In this document: piece after piece, positions 4,773-6,422 of the stretch
Numbering within the stretch: position 1 is the stretch's first letter
Layout: each line of letters starts with the position of its first letter
Assembly: GCA_905236375.1 (NCBI GenBank)
Contig: CAJOOW010000047.1
Coordinates: 1 to 6,422, forward strand
From: an uncultured Alphaproteobacteria bacterium
Lineage (GTDB): Bacteria; Pseudomonadota; Alphaproteobacteria; RUG11792
DNA length: 6,422 bases
Direction of reading: 5' to 3'
Program-made: the position numbers and the translations under genes
Notes under the pieces: model-generated
Databases searched by the model: none
What the model was told of the DNA's origin: nothing
What the model saw: only the letters and a program-made list of their open reading frames with translations

Positions 4773-6422
4773 ATGAAAATTTCTAAATATGTTCTGCAAT
4801 GTTCTTGTATTGCGATATTGTGTTGCGGTGTGGCGATGCCGAGATCCACAAATACTAATCCTGAGATTGCAAAAATCAAACAAAGATTGAGCAAACTGGA
4901 ACAACAGGCTAATGCGAGCGAGGAAGCAGATAAAGAACATGAAGGACAGATCCAGAAATTAAATGAAGAATTCGGGAAAAAGGCCGAAGAGGTTCAGGCA
5001 GCTGTCAACGAAGTAAAGGAAAGTTCTGAAAAAATAAATGAACAGGTTGCTGAAAATAAAAAAGATATAACGGCCATGAAAGAAGCGAATGGAAACCAAG
5101 CTGATTCGCAGGCAAAAATAGACGAACTCAGCGGAAAGATTGATGCTCTGTCTCAGAATAATGAATCCGCAAATGAAATTGTATCTCTACGAGATGATAT
5201 TGCGAAAGTACAGCAAGAACTTCAAACAAATTCAGATGCTGATAAACAACAAAATCTTGAGATCGCGCAATTATCAGCGAAGGTTGACAAGAGATTGCCA
5301 AATTCCGGAGCACAAGAGAGCTCTTCCAGTGGATTCTTTAATTCTACTCTAGTTAACACGCTTGCTCAAGGCGGACTTGGCCTAGCACAAACGGCTCTTA
5401 GTGGGCTTTTTTATCAAAAACCAACCTCTGAAATGACTAATGATCTGAAAGAGGCTGTGAAGACCGGAAAATCAACTGAAGATATGACAAAAGGATTGAC
5501 TCCAGAAGAACGCGAAGAATTCGAAGCACTGAAGGAAACAATCAAAAATCTTGTTGCAAGTGGAAGAAGTGATCAGGAAATTCAAAAGGTAACTCAAGAA
5601 AATATGCAGAATTTGCAATCTAAAGTTTCTAAGAGGCAAGAAAAGGAAATTTCTGAACAAGCAGAACAAGAAAAATATCGAGGACTTGGCGGCGATTATT
5701 TCGGTGCCAATGAAGCTTTTTCGACTATAAACTTTGGGGAAACTGTTACAAAAATATATGAAATAGCACTGTCAGATGCTGCGGAAAACAAACATAATCC
5801 TCCAATTGCAGAAGAGATAATTTCAGGTAATATAAATCAAATTGATCGAGATCTAATAAATGTAATTTACGAACTCGTTCAAAAGGGAGCTGGATTTAAG
5901 GTAATTTTCGATCGTGTCAGACCTCATGTTGAAGGAAATCCGATGCATGTTCCGAACGTCGAGCCTATAAAAGTTACAGAACAACAGCCAACTGCAACTT
6001 CTGAGACTTTGGCGAATAAACCAATGACTCAACAAAGCGTTGCGAATAATGTATTAACTGCTCAAAATCCACCAGCAGCAACATCGACAGCAACGACAAC
6101 TGCAGCTTCTGAGACTTTGGCGAATAAACCAATGACTCAACAAAGCGTTGCGAATAATGTATTAACTGCTCAGAATCCAACACTAGCAACATCGACAGCA
6201 ACGTTGCCAACTGCAGCTTCTGAGACTTTGGTAAATAATCCAGCCGATCAACAAAACGTGGCAAATAATGTATTAACTGCTCAGAATCCAACACTAGCAA
6301 CATCGACAGCAACGTTGCCAACTGCAGCTTCTGAGACTTTGGCGAATAAACCAATGACTCAACAAAGCGTTGCGAATAATGTATTAACTGCTCAAAATCC
6401 AACACCAGCAACATCGACAGCA
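4773..6422 (+). CDS. Exported coiled-coil protein with C-terminal tandem repeats, partial
   Basis: An open frame of 550 codons runs off the right edge without a stop. ATG 4773 follows a strong Shine-Dalgarno GGGGAGGAG (4759-4767). Residues 1-21 form a signal sequence with cysteines at 10, 12, 17 and 18 and a likely cut after GVA (19-21). No strict lipobox is seen. Residues about 31-175 are rich in Glu, Lys, Gln and Ala with heptad spacing, predicted to be a long coiled coil. Residues 188-214 are Gly/Leu-rich and hydrophobic, too polar for a sure membrane helix. Residues 215-400 are mostly helical and charged (for example TPEEREEFEALKETIKNL), with a GLGGDYFGANEAFSTINFGE segment. From 407 a tandem repeat of 36-37 residues begins. 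The architecture (signal, coiled coil, repetitive Thr/Ala-rich tail) recalls surface or secreted proteins such as stalk or adhesin-like proteins, but I recognise no family and assign no function. Confidence 0.85.
   Translation, partial: MKISKYVLQCSCIAILCCGVAMPRSTNTNPEIAKIKQRLSKLEQQANASEEADKEHEGQIQKLNEEFGKKAEEVQAAVNEVKESSEKINEQVAENKKDITAMKEANGNQADSQAKIDELSGKIDALSQNNESANEIVSLRDDIAKVQQELQTNSDADKQQNLEIAQLSAKVDKRLPNSGAQESSSSGFFNSTLVNTLAQGGLGLAQTALSGLFYQKPTSEMTNDLKEAVKTGKSTEDMTKGLTPEEREEFEALKETIKNLVASGRSDQEIQKVTQENMQNLQSKVSKRQEKEISEQAEQEKYRGLGGDYFGANEAFSTINFGETVTKIYEIALSDAAENKHNPPIAEEIISGNINQIDRDLINVIYELVQKGAGFKVIFDRVRPHVEGNPMHVPNVEPIKVTEQQPTATSETLANKPMTQQSVANNVLTAQNPPAATSTATTTAASETLANKPMTQQSVANNVLTAQNPTLATSTATLPTAASETLVNNPADQQNVANNVLTAQNPTLATSTATLPTAASETLANKPMTQQSVANNVLTAQNPTPATSTA
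5991..6422 (+). repeat. Tandem repeat array, 108-111 bp units, in frame
   Basis: Four units lie head to tail: 5991-6098 (108 bp), 6099-6209 (111 bp), 6210-6320 (111 bp) and 6321-6422 (102 bp, cut by the window edge). Each encodes a 36-37-residue unit of the form TAASETLANKPMTQQSVANN, then VLTAQNP and a Thr/Ala/Ser-rich linker. Units 1, 2 and 4 are almost identical in DNA. Unit 3 differs in its middle (VNNPADQQNVANN), including silent changes. All lengths are multiples of three, so changes in copy number would keep the frame. The linker TSTAT(LP/T) is the variable junction. The array may continue beyond the window. Confidence 0.95.

Noticed and set aside
5974..6414. 146-codon minus-strand frame with repeated LVLDSEQLIHYSQRF-like units
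   Set aside because: It is the antisense shadow of the in-frame tandem repeats of the plus-strand gene; unit lengths divisible by three keep the opposite strand open as well.

Overview
The window is strongly A+T-rich bacterial DNA. The XerC, DnaQ and AccA proteins read as alphaproteobacterial versions. Examples are the RPL linker and GLRISEAL core of XerC, the C-terminal tail of DnaQ that ends near a tryptophan, and the compact AccA. Low GC together with secreted, family-poor proteins suggests a host-associated alphaproteobacterium of the Holosporales or Rickettsiales type. That placement is inference from protein style and composition, not a measured phylogeny.

Layout. Positions 1-86 hold a minus-strand tRNA-Ser(GCU), cut at its 3' end by the window edge, with a good promoter just upstream of it. 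Positions 87-545 hold no convincing gene. They carry a tight cluster of DnaA-box sequences (265-299) followed by a pure A/T tract (400-431), which resembles a replication origin or a DnaA-controlled regulatory region. Positions 564-2220 are a two-gene plus-strand unit, xerC-dnaQ, whose reading frames overlap by 8 bases. dnaQ meets accA tail to tail with a 16-base overlap. accA lies on the minus strand 19 bases downstream of a tRNA-Cys(GCA), so tRNA and fatty-acid-synthesis gene are probably transcribed together.

Positions 3255-3660 are intergenic. They contain the probable tRNA-Cys/accA promoter and a strong minus-strand intrinsic terminator that closes no visible gene. Next to the terminator are two mutually exclusive hairpins, which suggests a small minus-strand RNA of about 95 nt.

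The right half (3661-6422) is accessory in character. It holds two plus-strand genes for proteins I do not recognise, each with an N-terminal signal sequence. The first (293 aa) has a charged low-complexity linker and a helical C-terminal half. The second (at least 550 aa, running off the window) has a long coiled coil, a short glycine-rich hydrophobic stretch, a mixed helical region and a tandem array of 36-37-residue Thr/Ala/Asn/Gln-rich repeats still in progress at the window edge.

The left half is housekeeping: chromosome dimer resolution, replication proofreading, fatty acid synthesis and tRNAs. The right half appears to encode exported, probably lineage-specific proteins. The most interesting leads are the repeat protein, the orphan terminator with its candidate small RNA, and the DnaA-box cluster.
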